Source: NCEH01 sp043195095
Lineage (GTDB): Bacteria; Pseudomonadota; Alphaproteobacteria; Rhizobiales; Xanthobacteraceae
DNA: 64,000 nucleotides
Assembly (NCBI RefSeq): GCF_043195095.1
Contig: NZ_JBAFWN010000002.1
Direction: 5' to 3' (one strand)
Position numbers and translations under genes: made by a program
Notes under the pieces: model-generated
What the model was told of the DNA's origin: nothing
What the model saw: only the letters and a program-made list of their open reading frames with translations
Database searches by the model: none
Shown here: one piece after another, positions 1 to 9,800 of the stretch
How the letters are laid out: every line of letters starts with the position of its first letter
Numbering within the stretch: the stretch's first letter is position 1

Positions 1-1763
1 GCCAGGGCCTCATAGTCCGCCAGGGTATGGGTGACGAGGTCCGGCAAGCCCACCGCATGGAGCAGGCTGCTGGCGACCCGGCTGGCGAAGCTCTCCCCCG
101 CGCAGGTCACCAGCGGCACGCCGGCCCACAGGGCATCGCTCGCCGTCGTGTGGGCGTTGTAGGGCAACGTATCGAGCACCAGATCGGCATGGCGCTGGCG
201 TGCCAGATGGTCCGCCGGCTCGGCGCGCGGCGCGAAGAGGATGCGGCCGGGATCGACCCCCATCGCACCCGCCTCATAATGCAGATTGTCCCGCGCCACG
301 TCGTTCGCCTCGAACAGCCACAGCACCGATCCCGGCACGGCCGCGAGCAGGCGCATCCACACGGCGAAGACGTCGGGGGTGATCTTGTAGGTATTGTTGA
401 AGCAGCAGAAGACGAAGCCGGCCTCCGGCAGGCCGCAGGCGGCGCGCGACGGCACCTGCGCCGCGATGGCGCGGCGGCTGTCGTTGGGCTGGTAGGTGCC
501 GGGCAGTTGGACGATCTTCTCGTCATAGAGCGGCGCGGCCTCCAGCGGCGTCACGAAGGCATCGCCGATGATGTAGTCGATGAACGGCGCGCCCATGGTG
601 CCGGGATAGCCGAGATAATTCACCTGCACCGGCGCGGGCCGCAGGGCCATGATCTCGGTGCGGCAGCCGAAGGTGTAGCCCTTCAGGTCCACCAATATGT
701 CGATGCCGTCGGCGCGGATGCGGCGCGCCGCCGCTTCATTGCTGAGATCGCCCACTTCCACGAAATGGTCGAACGCCCCCACCAGCCGGCGCCGCATATC
801 GGAGCCGTCGTCGGGACCGTAGGAATAAGCGAAGGTCTCGAACCGTGCGCGGTCGTGCCGCTCGAAGAGTTCCACCGCCAGAAACGCCGTGGCATGGGCG
901 AACAGGTCGCGCGAGAGATAGCCCACGCGAATGCGCCGGCCCGGCGCGGGCACTTCGTGCAGCGGGGGCAGGATGTCTTCCGGCTTCACCCGCACACCCT
1001 GGCTCCAGACCCGCGCCGCGCGCAGATGCTCGCGCGCGGGGACGCGGGCGGCGAGGCGCATGAAAGGCCCGGTGCGGGCGCCGGTGGTCTCCAGCACGCG
1101 CGTCAGTTCCGCTTCCTCCGCCTCCCCGCCGCGCCATTCGCACGCATGGCGGCGCTGGATCGCAAGGCCGTAGAGCGCCACCGGATCGCGCGGCCGCAGC
1201 CGCAGCGCCTGGCGGAAGAATTGGATCGCCTGCTGCACCTGCCGGCCCTCGGCACAGATGCTGCCGAGATTGATATAGGCTTCCACATGGTCGGGATCGG
1301 CCGCGAGCGCGGCATTGAAGGCCGCCACCGCTTCCGGGAGGCGGCGCATCTCGAACAGCACCAAGCCCCGGTCGGCATGCAGCGCGGCAAGGCCGGGCTT
1401 GGCGGCGCAGGCCGCTTCCAGCAAGGCGAGGGCGTCGGCATCGCGCCCCTCATTATAGGCCGCGATGGCCTGCTGGCCGAGATGTTCCGCCACCAGCACG
1501 CCGCGCGCGATGGCGGCGCGCAGGGTTTCGTGGGCGGCGCGCGGATCCCCCTTCCCCACCAGCACCGTGGCAAGGCCGAGCCAGGCGTCGGGCTGCTTGG
1601 GATCTTGCGCGAGCGCCTGCCGATACAAAGCTTCCGCCCCCGCGCCATCGCCGGCCTGGCACGCCGCACGGGCGCGGGCCATGAGCCCGAGCGCGGATGC
1701 GATCGCGCTCACCCGCGCCTGCGGACGGCCCTGCGCGGTCCGTGCCCTTTGCTGCCTGCCCAT
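1..1763 (-). CDS. TPR-repeat protein with GT41 (OGT/SPINDLY-type) glycosyltransferase domain, 3' end outside window
   Basis: The minus frame starting at 1763 stays open to the window edge, so about 587 N-terminal residues are visible and the C-terminus is missing. The first ~230 residues are TPR units (for example DPDHVEAYINLGSICAEG). The second part matches the catalytic region of family 41 glycosyltransferases: RIRVGYLSRDLFAHATA, then DILVDLKGYTFGCR, QVNYLGYPGTMG and FCCFNNTYKITPDVF. Family members transfer GlcNAc or another sugar from a nucleotide sugar to protein Ser/Thr; the bacterial substrates are mostly unknown. No signal peptide is seen, so a cytoplasmic enzyme is expected. ATG 1763 was chosen because an AGAAGGG stretch lies about 9 nt upstream. 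The fold is confident, the substrate is not. Confidence 0.88.
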   Translation of the reverse strand, partial: MGRQQRARTAQGRPQARVSAIASALGLMARARAACQAGDGAGAEALYRQALAQDPKQPDAWLGLATVLVGKGDPRAAHETLRAAIARGVLVAEHLGQQAIAAYNEGRDADALALLEAACAAKPGLAALHADRGLVLFEMRRLPEAVAAFNAALAADPDHVEAYINLGSICAEGRQVQQAIQFFRQALRLRPRDPVALYGLAIQRRHACEWRGGEAEEAELTRVLETTGARTGPFMRLAARVPAREHLRAARVWSQGVRVKPEDILPPLHEVPAPGRRIRVGYLSRDLFAHATAFLAVELFERHDRARFETFAYSYGPDDGSDMRRRLVGAFDHFVEVGDLSNEAAARRIRADGIDILVDLKGYTFGCRTEIMALRPAPVQVNYLGYPGTMGAPFIDYIIGDAFVTPLEAAPLYDEKIVQLPGTYQPNDSRRAIAAQVPSRAACGLPEAGFVFCCFNNTYKITPDVFAVWMRLLAAVPGSVLWLFEANDVARDNLHYEAGAMGVDPGRILFAPRAEPADHLARQRHADLVLDTLPYNAHTTASDALWAGVPLVTCAGESFASRVASSLLHAVGLPDLVTHTLADYEAL

Positions 1764-1926
1764 GATGCGATGCCCTTCTTCCGCCCGGGCGCGCCAGATG
1801 CGTTCGTTCCGGCCCGCCGCGAGACGCTCCGATACGATCCTGGGCATGCGACCTTGCACGGGGCTGGGTGGACGGCCCAGCATCGGGAGGGCAGGCAGGG
1901 CGCGCCCTTGTCTTTCTTTCATCCGC

Positions 1927-2037
1927 CGTCATGGCTGGGCTCGGCCCGGCCATCCACGCCGTGCCGAACGTGGACGCCTTGAAAATCCGCCACCAGCGGC
2001 ACCGCGTGGATGCACGGGACGAGCCCGTGCATGACGA
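1927..2037. repeat. Dispersed palindromic repeat, copy 1
   Basis: The left arm begins GTCATGGCTGGGCTCGGCCC and the right arm ends GGACGAGCCCGTGCATGACG, so the outer ends are imperfect inverted repeats around about 45 bp. The same architecture recurs at 2113 and 22387. It resembles the REP-like elements carried in many copies by rhizobial-type genomes. It lies outside genes and probably forms a long RNA hairpin if transcribed. Confidence 0.8.
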
Positions 2038-2112
2038 GGCTCTGCTGCAACGGCGTCAGGGCATGAAGGTCGAATGGTCTGACGGTGCGCGCGTTTGTCT
2101 TCTTTCACCAAT

Positions 2113-2226
2113 CGTCATGGCCGGGCTCGTCCCGGCCACCCACGCCGAGCCGCCCGCGCGCACCTTGGAGAGCGAGGGCCAGCGGTGCCGCGTGGGTGCA
2201 CTGGACAGACCCGGGAACGTCGAGCG
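2113..2226. repeat. Dispersed palindromic repeat, copy 2 (right arm degraded)
   Basis: The left arm (CGTCATGGCCGGGCTCGTCC) is a clean copy of the family consensus. The right arm has diverged and no longer ends in the usual GGCATGACG-type sequence. It lies 75 bp from copy 1 in the same orientation, so this interval has accumulated two elements. Confidence 0.75.
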
Positions 2227-2293
2227 ACCCTAGCCCGCGCAAGAATTTCGGGCCGTTCCGTCCATATTGGATGCATCTGTCGCGCGCGACGCC

Positions 2294-2322
2294 TTCCTCT
2301 CGCCGCAATAAGCCTCTATACG
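2294..2322 (+). promoter_or_regulatory. Candidate promoter of the sRNA
   Basis: TTCCTC (2294-2299) and TATACG (2317-2322) are separated by 17 bp. The -10 is fair and the -35 weak. The main support is position: about 110 bp downstream is a strong terminator of the same strand with no protein gene between. Confidence 0.35.
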
Positions 2323-2328
2323 TGCAGT

Positions 2329-2432
2329 CCTCAGCAGCGGCGCCGGAAACGGCGACTTGGGGAACGGACGGATGTACTCCGGCCCTGAAGCATAGCTTGA
2401 GACAGGAAGCCCCGCGTCAGCGGGGCTTTTTT
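2329..2432 (+). ncRNA. Candidate trans-acting small RNA, ~104 nt
   Basis: The interval contains no plausible ORF but ends in a perfect rho-independent terminator oriented plus. It could fold a GCCG-GAAA-CGGC hairpin near 2342-2353 and a CCTG/CAGG-closed stem before the terminator. The flanking genes both read leftward, so a plus-strand terminator here needs its own transcript. I do not recognise the family: the SRP RNA GGTCAGG signature is absent and it is too short for 6S RNA. Confidence 0.45.
2407..2432 (+). terminator. Rho-independent terminator of the candidate sRNA
   Basis: AGCCCCGC (2408-2415), loop GTCA, GCGGGGCT (2420-2427), then a run of Ts to 2432. On the opposite strand the hairpin is followed by no T tract, so it acts in the plus direction. 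Confidence 0.8.
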
Positions 2433-2535
2433 GTTATCTACGTGGCCGGCAAACAATTTCCTCTACGGTATCCCCGGCGTCGGGTGGAAGAGGGTCTCCC
2501 GAGGTTCGCGGGCCGACACGCCCCCCAATGCCCCC

Positions 2536-3444
2536 TCATTTGCCGCGGGCGATATCGAGCAGGGCGTCCGCGCGCTTCACCGCCACGGGGAAGAAGGGCT
2601 GTGCCGGCGCCTCCTTGGCAAAGCAGGCGCGGAAGGCCTGCGAGCCCGCGTCATTAATGCGGGTCAGTTCCTCCCAGCGCGGATCCTCGCTCTTATTGTC
2701 CTTTTCGATCGCCTTCTGCAGGGCCTCGGCCTTGGCCTTGTAGGGCTTCCAGATCGCCTCGCAGGCCGCGATGGGCTTGATGTTCAGCTTCGCCATGGTC
2801 AGGCCGACCATGGCCTTGCCGTCGGCGATCCGGACGATGGCGATCTGGTTCGGGGCGATATTGCCGGGCGGCTCGTCGGCCTGGAGGCCGAGCACCGCGA
2901 GCGCGGTTTCCCCAGGCGCCGCCGCCACCGGCAAGTCCACATAGGGCTGGTAATAGCCGCCGTCGAAGGCAAGCGCATCCTGGAAGAATTCAGCGGTGGC
3001 CATGGCCGTCTTCACGCCACCGGCGAGCGCGGCGGGTGCCCCGTCATCCTTTGCGCGCGCGGCCAGCCACGTCTGGAACACGCTCTGCGGCGTGACGACG
3101 AGGCGAGTGCTGACATCCTTGTTCCCGAAGTCCAGCCCGTCGAGCAGGTGGGTGGGGCTGCTCTCGTCATAGGTGAAGGTTAAGAGCGTGTAGATCGGCG
3201 GGCCCAGCCCCTTGAACTTGAGCGGGCCGAGGGCGGTCGCCAGCCGCTTGCCGAGATCCATGAAGGCGGCCTGCTCGCGCATGACCACCGCCGCATCCCC
3301 ACTCTTGCCCGCCTTGGCGGCAGCGACCGATGCGGCGATCGCCGTGTCGCGGGCGGCGACATAATCGCCGAGCGCATCGGCGGCGGCTGGCAGCGCGGCC
3401 GCGAGGAACAGGACGCAGGCGAGGGGACGGACAATTCCTCTCAT
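2536..3444 (-). CDS. Secreted protein of unknown function
   Basis: 302 residues. The N-terminus (MRGIVRPLACVLFLAAALP then AAADA) is a typical Sec signal peptide, so the mature protein is probably periplasmic. The rest is soluble, with Ala-rich helical stretches and several Trp/Tyr-containing segments. No catalytic motif or known domain is recognised. The start at 3444 was preferred over longer in-frame starts because it has a GAAGGA ribosome site six bases away and begins the signal peptide. It lies 171 bp downstream of the RND permease on the same strand and could be the last gene of that operon, though nothing proves this. Confidence 0.75.
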   Translation of the reverse strand: MRGIVRPLACVLFLAAALPAAADALGDYVAARDTAIAASVAAAKAGKSGDAAVVMREQAAFMDLGKRLATALGPLKFKGLGPPIYTLLTFTYDESSPTHLLDGLDFGNKDVSTRLVVTPQSVFQTWLAARAKDDGAPAALAGGVKTAMATAEFFQDALAFDGGYYQPYVDLPVAAAPGETALAVLGLQADEPPGNIAPNQIAIVRIADGKAMVGLTMAKLNIKPIAACEAIWKPYKAKAEALQKAIEKDNKSEDPRWEELTRINDAGSQAFRACFAKEAPAQPFFPVAVKRADALLDIARGK

Positions 3445-3615
3445 GGGCTTTCCTTCGAAGACGGCGAGCCGGTCCTGCCGGCCCGTGCGTAACGGAAGGT
3501 TAAGCCCGGCCAAGGTCAAGCCTGAAATGCACGCGGCCTTGCGCCGTTGCGTGCTTCCGCCGCACCGCATCCCAGCCGTGATGGCGCCCGAGCCACGGGC
3601 CGCCCGTGCGCACCC

Positions 3616-6600
3616 CTATTCCGCCGGCGCCAGCGGCGGGGCGGCGCCGCCTCTCTCCTCGCGCGATGCGCGCGCCGGACGGCGGCGCAGGCGGTCGAGC
3701 AGCAGATAGACCACAGGCGTCGTGTAGAGCGTCAGGATCTGGCTCACCATGAGCCCGCCGATGATGGTGATGCCCAGCGGCTGGCGCAGTTCCGCCCCCG
3801 TGCCCGAGGCGAGCGCCAGCGGCACGGCGCCGAAGATCGCCGCGAGCGTGGTCATGAGGATGGGCCGGAAGCGCTGCAGGCAGGCTTCGCGGATCGCCGC
3901 CTCGGGCGAGAGGCCGCGCGCACGCTCCGCCTCCAGGGCGAAATCCACCATCATGATGGCGTTCTTCTTGACGATGCCGATCAGCAGGATCACGCCGATC
4001 AGCGCGATCAGGCTGAACTCGCTCTTGCACACGATCAGCGCCAGCACCGCCCCCACCCCCGCCGACGGCAAGGTGGACAGGATGGTGAGCGGGTGCACGA
4101 AGCTTTCGTACAGGATGCCGAGCACGAGATAGACGCTCAGCAGCGCCACCAGGATCAGCAGCGGCTGGGTGCCCAGCGATTGCTGGAACAGCTTGGCCGT
4201 GCCCTGCGAGGTGCCGTGGATGCTCGCGGGAACGCCAAGCTCCACCATGGCCCGGTTGATGGCCGCCAGCCCCTCGCCGAGCGTGATGCCGGGCTTGAGA
4301 TTGAACGAGAGCGTGCTGGCCGCGAACAGGCCCTGGTGGTTCACCGCCAGCGGCGTGGTGCCGGGGCCGAAGGTGGCGAAGGCGGAGAGCGGCACCGAGA
4401 GATTGAACTTGGTGCTCACCGCGGCCCCGGTGGAGGCGCCCGACTTGGTGGTGTTGGCGATGCGGTTGGTATTGGCGTTGCGCACCGCGTCCGCCGAGAG
4501 CGCATCGGCCGAGCCGGTGAGCTGGGTGGAGACCGCCGCCACCGCCGCCGTGGCCGCGCTGCCCGCGAGCGCGCCGCCGGACGTTGAAATGCGGATGTCG
4601 TCGAGGGTGCGCGGGTCCTGCCAATATTGCGGCGCCACCTCCATCACCACATGATATTGGTTCAGCGGCGCATAGATGGTGGAGACCTGCCGCTGGCCGA
4701 ACGCGTCATAGAGCGTGTTCGAAATCTGGGCCATGGAGAGCCCCAGCCGGGCCGCGGTGTCGCGGTCGATCTTCAGGTCGATCTCCAATCCCTTCTCCTG
4801 GGTGTCGGAATTCACGTCGGTGATGTCCGGCACGCTGCGCAGCGCTTCGGTGATCTTGGGCGTCCATTCCCGCAGTAGGTCGAGATCGTCGCTCTGCAGC
4901 GTGTATTGATATTGCGCGTTGCTCTGCCGCCCGCCGGCGCGCACGTCTTGCATGGCCTGGAGGAACAAGGTCGCGCCCGGCACCTTGGCAAGCTTGGGGC
5001 GCAGGCGCGCGATCACCTGGTCGGCGGAGGCGTCGCGCTGCTCCAGCGGCTTCAGCGCGATGAACAGAAAGCCCGAATTGGTCTGTGAGCCGCCGGTATA
5101 GCCCACCACCGTATCCACCGCCGGGTCTTCCTTCACGATGGCGACGAAGCGGCCGAGCTTCTCCCGCATGAGCTGGAAGGAGATGCTCTGGTCGGCCTGG
5201 ATGCCGCCCATGATCTGGCCGATATCCTGCTGGGGAAAGAAGCCCTTCGGCACCACGGTGAACAGGTGCACGTTGAGCGCCACGGTGGCGGCCAGGATCG
5301 CCAGCACGTACAGGCGATGGCGCAGCGCCCAGCCGAGCGTCACATCATAGCCCGACAGCACCGCGCCGAACACGCGCGCGCCAAACCGCCCCAGGCGGCC
5401 CGGCGGCGTCTTCGAGGGCGGGGCGATGAGCCGCGCGCACATCATGGGCGTCAGCGTCAGCGACACCACCAGCGACACCAGGATGGTCACCGACAAGGTG
5501 ACCGCGAATTCCCGGAAGAATCGCCCGACGATGCCGCCCATGAGCAGGATCGGTATGAACACCGCGATCAGCGAGAGGCTCATGGAGAGGACGGTGAAGC
5601 CCACCTCCTTCGCCCCGAGGAGCGCGGCTTCCATGCGCGTCATGCCGGCTTCCACGTGGCGCGTCACGTTCTCCAGCACCACGATGGCATCGTCCACCAC
5701 GAAGCCGGTGGCGATGGTGAGGGCCATGAGGGAGAAATTATCCAGGCTGTAGCCCAGCAGGTACATGAAGCCGAACGTGCCGATCAGCGACACCGGCACG
5801 GCGACGCTCGGAATGATCGCCGTGCGCAGATCGTGCAGGAACAGCAGCACCACCCCCACCACCAGGATCACCGCCAGAACGAGACTGCGCTCCACATCGT
5901 GCAGCGAGGCGCGGATCGAGCCGGTGCGGTCCATGGCGATGGCAAGGTCGATGTCGGCGGGAATCGAGGCGCGCAGCTCCGGCAGCACCGCCTTCACCCG
6001 CTCCACCGCCTCGATGATGTTGGCGCCGGGCTCGCGCGAGAGGATCAGCAGCACCGAGGGGCTGCCGTTGGCGAGGCCCTCGTTGCGCACGTTCTCGACC
6101 GAATCCAGCACGTCCGCCACCTCGGACAGATGCACCGGCGCGCCGTTGCGATAGGCGACCACCAGATTGCGATAGGCGGCGGCCTCGTGCGCCTGGTCGT
6201 TGGTGTAGATCTGATAGCGCTTGTCGCCCTGCTCGATGGCCCCCTTCGGCGCATTGGCATTGGCCGAGGCGAGCGCGGCGCGGATGTCCTCCAGCCCGAT
6301 GCCGTATTGGAACAGGGCATGGGGATTGATCTCCACCCGCACCGCCGGCAGCGAGGAGCCGCCGACCGTCACCAGCCCCACGCCCTTCACCTGCGAGAGC
6401 TTCTGCGACAGCACGGTCGCCGCGGAATCATAGAGCTGGCCGCGGCTGAGGGTCTTGGAGGTCAGCGCCATGATCATGATCGGCGCGTCGGCGGGGTTGA
6501 CCTTGCGATAGGTGGGATTGCTGCGCAGCGCCGCCGGCAGGTCCGCCCGCGCCGCGTTGATCGCCGCCTGCACGTCGCGCGCCGCGCCGTCGATGTCGCG

Positions 6601-6894
6601 GTCGAGGCCGAATTGCAGGGTGATGCGGGTGGAGCCGAGCGTGCTGGTGGAGGTGATCTCGGAAACGTCCGCGATCTGGCCGAGATGGCGCTCCAGCGGC
6701 GTCGCGACCGTGGAGGCCATGGTCTCGGGATTGGCGCCCGGCATGGAAGCCGTGACCTGGATGGTCGGCAGGTCCACCTGCGGCAGCGGAGAGACCGGCA
6801 GGAAGAAGAAGGCGAGCGCCCCGGCGGCCGCGAACCCCAGCGTCAGCAGGGTGGTCGCGATGGACCGCCGGATGAAGGGCGCGGAAATGTTCAT
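3616..6894 (-). CDS. RND efflux permease, MdtC-type, with porter-domain insertion
   Basis: 1092 residues, inner-membrane proton-driven trimeric exporter of the AcrB/HAE1 family. The first transmembrane helix follows APFIRRSIATTLLTL; the proton-relay Asp pair of TM4 is D401/D402 (GFVVDDAIVVLEN) and the conserved TM10 Lys is in GIVKKNAIMM (K977). It is about 65 residues longer than usual because an Ala/Ser/Thr-rich stretch sits at residues ~772-830, between LDDIRIST and VPLSAFA, where paralogues have a handful of residues. Its start overlaps the stop of the preceding permease by four bases (ATGA), so the two are translationally coupled, as in MdtB/MdtC heteromultimers. The substrate cannot be read from sequence. 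Confidence 0.93.
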   Translation of the reverse strand: MNISAPFIRRSIATTLLTLGFAAAGALAFFFLPVSPLPQVDLPTIQVTASMPGANPETMASTVATPLERHLGQIADVSEITSTSTLGSTRITLQFGLDRDIDGAARDVQAAINAARADLPAALRSNPTYRKVNPADAPIMIMALTSKTLSRGQLYDSAATVLSQKLSQVKGVGLVTVGGSSLPAVRVEINPHALFQYGIGLEDIRAALASANANAPKGAIEQGDKRYQIYTNDQAHEAAAYRNLVVAYRNGAPVHLSEVADVLDSVENVRNEGLANGSPSVLLILSREPGANIIEAVERVKAVLPELRASIPADIDLAIAMDRTGSIRASLHDVERSLVLAVILVVGVVLLFLHDLRTAIIPSVAVPVSLIGTFGFMYLLGYSLDNFSLMALTIATGFVVDDAIVVLENVTRHVEAGMTRMEAALLGAKEVGFTVLSMSLSLIAVFIPILLMGGIVGRFFREFAVTLSVTILVSLVVSLTLTPMMCARLIAPPSKTPPGRLGRFGARVFGAVLSGYDVTLGWALRHRLYVLAILAATVALNVHLFTVVPKGFFPQQDIGQIMGGIQADQSISFQLMREKLGRFVAIVKEDPAVDTVVGYTGGSQTNSGFLFIALKPLEQRDASADQVIARLRPKLAKVPGATLFLQAMQDVRAGGRQSNAQYQYTLQSDDLDLLREWTPKITEALRSVPDITDVNSDTQEKGLEIDLKIDRDTAARLGLSMAQISNTLYDAFGQRQVSTIYAPLNQYHVVMEVAPQYWQDPRTLDDIRISTSGGALAGSAATAAVAAVSTQLTGSADALSADAVRNANTNRIANTTKSGASTGAAVSTKFNLSVPLSAFATFGPGTTPLAVNHQGLFAASTLSFNLKPGITLGEGLAAINRAMVELGVPASIHGTSQGTAKLFQQSLGTQPLLILVALLSVYLVLGILYESFVHPLTILSTLPSAGVGAVLALIVCKSEFSLIALIGVILLIGIVKKNAIMMVDFALEAERARGLSPEAAIREACLQRFRPILMTTLAAIFGAVPLALASGTGAELRQPLGITIIGGLMVSQILTLYTTPVVYLLLDRLRRRPARASREERGGAAPPLAPAE

Positions 6895-9800
6895 TCCGCC
6901 GGTTCCGCCGCCATGCGGGGCCGCCCGCTGAAGCGCCGCGCCAGATTTTCGAACGCGAGATAGATCACCGGCGTGGTGAACAAGGTGAGCACCTGGCTCA
7001 CCACCAGGCCGCCGACGATGGCGACCCCGAGCGGCTGGCGCAGTTCCGCCCCCGCGCCCGAACCGAGCATCAGCGGCAGCGCGCCGAGGATCGCCGCCAT
7101 GGTGGTCATGAGGATCGGCCGGAACCGCAACAGGCAGGCCTGGTAGATCGCCTCGGCGGGCGGAAGGCCCTGGTTGCGTTCCGCATCGAGCGCGAAGTCG
7201 ATCATCATGATCGCGTTCTTCTTCACGATGCCGATCAGCAGGATGATGCCGATGATGCCGATGATGTCGAGCTCCCCGCCCATGGCCATCAGACCCAGCA
7301 GCGCGCCGACGCTGGCCGAGGGCAAGGTGGAGAGAATGGTGATGGGGTGGATGTAGCTCTCATAGAGCACGCCCAGCACGATATAGACCGTGACGATGGC
7401 GGCGAGGATGAGCAGCAATTCATTGCCGAGCGCCGCCTGGAAGGCGAGCGCGGCGCCCTGGAACGAGGTGACCACGCTCGCCGGCAGGGCGATGTCACGC
7501 TCCGCCTGCTGCACCGCCGCCACCGCCGCGTCGAGCGCCACGCCGGGCGCGAGGTTGAAGGAGACCGTCACCGCCGGAAACTGGCTGAGATGGCTGATCT
7601 GCAACGGCGCCGGCCGCTCGGTGATGGTGGCGATGGCGGACAGCGGCACCTGCGCGCCGTTCGAGCCGGGCAGATAGACCGTATCGAGGGATTTCAGCGT
7701 GGCCTGAAGCTTGGGATCGGCCTCCAGGATCACGCGATACTGGCTGGTCTGGGTGAAGATGGTGGAGATGATGCGCTGGCCGAAGGAATCGTAGAGCGCA
7801 TTGTCCACCGTCGCCATGGTGATGCCGAACCGGGCAGCGGTGTCGCGGTCCACCGTGATGTCCACGGCAAGGCCCTGATCCTGCTGGTTGCTGGTCACGT
7901 CCGCGAGTTCCGGGCTGCGGGACAGGCGATCCAGCAGGCGCGGCACCCAAAGGGACAGCTCCGCCGGGTCGGTATCCTGGAGCACGAAGGTGTATTGCCC
8001 CCGGCCGGAGGTCGCGTCGATGGTGAGATCCTGCACCGGCTGGAGATAGAGCGCGATGCCGGGCAAATGCGCCACGTCCGCCGTGATGCGGCGGATGACC
8101 TGAGAGACGGTGGCCGTGCGCTCGCCCTTGGGCTTCAGCTCGATGAGGAAACGGCCGCTGTTGAGCGTCGCATTGGTGCCGTCGGCCCCGATGAAGGAGG
8201 AGAGCGCGGAGACGTCGGGATCCTTCAGGATCGCCGCCGCCAGCGCCTGCTGGCGTTCCGCCATGGCGGCATAGGAGATGGATTGCGGGCCTTCCGAGAC
8301 ACCGGAGATCAGCCCCGTGTCCTGCACCGGGAAGAAGCCTTTCGGGATCGCCACATAGAGCGCCACCGTCACGCCGAGGGTCGCCACCGCCACCAGCAGG
8401 GTCGCGCCCTGGTGGCGCAGCACCACGCGCAGCATGGCGCCATAGGTGGAGATCACACCGTCGAACCAGGTGCGCTTGCGCGGCCCGTCTTCCACCGGCC
8501 GCGCCTTGAGCAGGCGCGCGCACAGCATCGGCACCAGGGTCAGCGAGACAACCGCCGAGATCAGGATCGTTACCGCGAGCGTGATGGCGAATTCGCGGAA
8601 CAGGCGGCCCACCACGTCCGCCATGAACAGCAGCGGAATCAGCACCGCGATCAGCGACACGGTGAGCGAGACGATGGTGAAGCCGATCTGCGCCGAGCCC
8701 TTCAGCGCCGCGTCGAACGGCTTCATCCCCATCTCGATATAGCGGGCGATGTTCTCGATCATGACGATGGCATCGTCCACCACGAAGCCGGTGGCGATGG
8801 TGAGCGCCATGAGCGAGAGATTGTTCAGCGAAAAGCCCGCCAGATACATCACGGCGAAGGTGCCGACGATGGAGAGCGGCACCGAGAGGCTGGGGATGAC
8901 GGTTGCGGGGATATCGCGCAGGAACACGAAGATCACCAGCACCACCAGCACCAAGGCGAGCACCAGTTCCAGCTCCACGTCGCGCACCGAGGCGCGGATG
9001 GTGGTGGTGCGGTCGGTGAGCACGGCAACATCCACGCTCGACGGCAGGTTGGCGGTGAGTTCCGGCAGCAGCGCCTTGATCTCGTCCACCACGGCGATCA
9101 CGTTCGCGCCCGGCTGGCGCTGGATGTTGAGGATGATGGCCGGCGTGGTGTTCATCCAGGCGGCGAGCTTGTCGTTCTCCGCCCCGGCGATCACCTCCGC
9201 CACCTGGGACAGGCGCACCGGCGCGCCCTTGCGATAGGCGATGATGAGGTCGCTATAGATCGCCGGATCGCGGATCTGATCGTTCGCATTCACCGAATAG
9301 GCCCGCATGGGGCCGTCGAAACTGCCCTTGGGCGTGTTCACATTGGCATTGGCGACGCTGGTGCGCAGATCGTCGATATTAAGGCCGTAGGCCGCGAGCG
9401 CGGAGAGATTGGCGCGGATGCGCACCGCCGGGCGCTGGCCGCCGGACAGGCTCACGAGGCCGACGCCGGCCACCTGGGACAGCTTCTGCGCGACGCGGGT
9501 GTCGGCGAGGTCCTGAAGTTCCGTGGGCGCGAGCGTCTTCGAGGTCACCGCCAGGGTGAGGATGGGCGCGTCGGCGGGGTTCACCTTGGCATAGATCGGC
9601 GGCGCCGGAAGATCGGAGGGCAGCAGGTTGCCGGCCGCATTGATCGCCGCCTGCACTTCCTGTTCCGCCACGTCGAGCGAGAGTTCCAGGCCGAATTGCA
9701 GCGTGATGACCGAGGCGCCCGCCGAAGAGGAAGACGACATCTGCTTGAGGTTCGGCATCTGCCCGAGCTGGCGCTCCAGCGGCGCCGTGATCGAGGAGGT

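Larger units (their letters stand above)
1764..2535. other. 772-bp non-coding interval: two palindromic repeats and a candidate sRNA
   Basis: No convincing protein gene is seen between the glycosyltransferase start and the stop of the next minus-strand gene. The stretch holds two copies of a dispersed palindromic repeat (about 1927-2037 and 2113-2226) and, after them, a promoter-like pair and a strong rho-independent terminator on the plus strand that bracket about 100 nt (2329-2432). Confidence 0.7.

Noticed and set aside
27..1982. Plus-strand frame covering the glycosyltransferase region
   Set aside because: The minus strand encodes TPR and GT41 motifs in order up to the window edge; the plus frame is its antisense.
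2329..2432. 6S RNA or SRP RNA
   Set aside because: Too short for 6S RNA, and the conserved GGTCAGG/GGAAGCAGCC core of SRP RNA is absent.
5266..6963. Long plus-strand frame opposite the MdtC-type gene
   Set aside because: Antisense shadow of a well-defined permease; His/Arg/Gln-rich without a recognisable fold.
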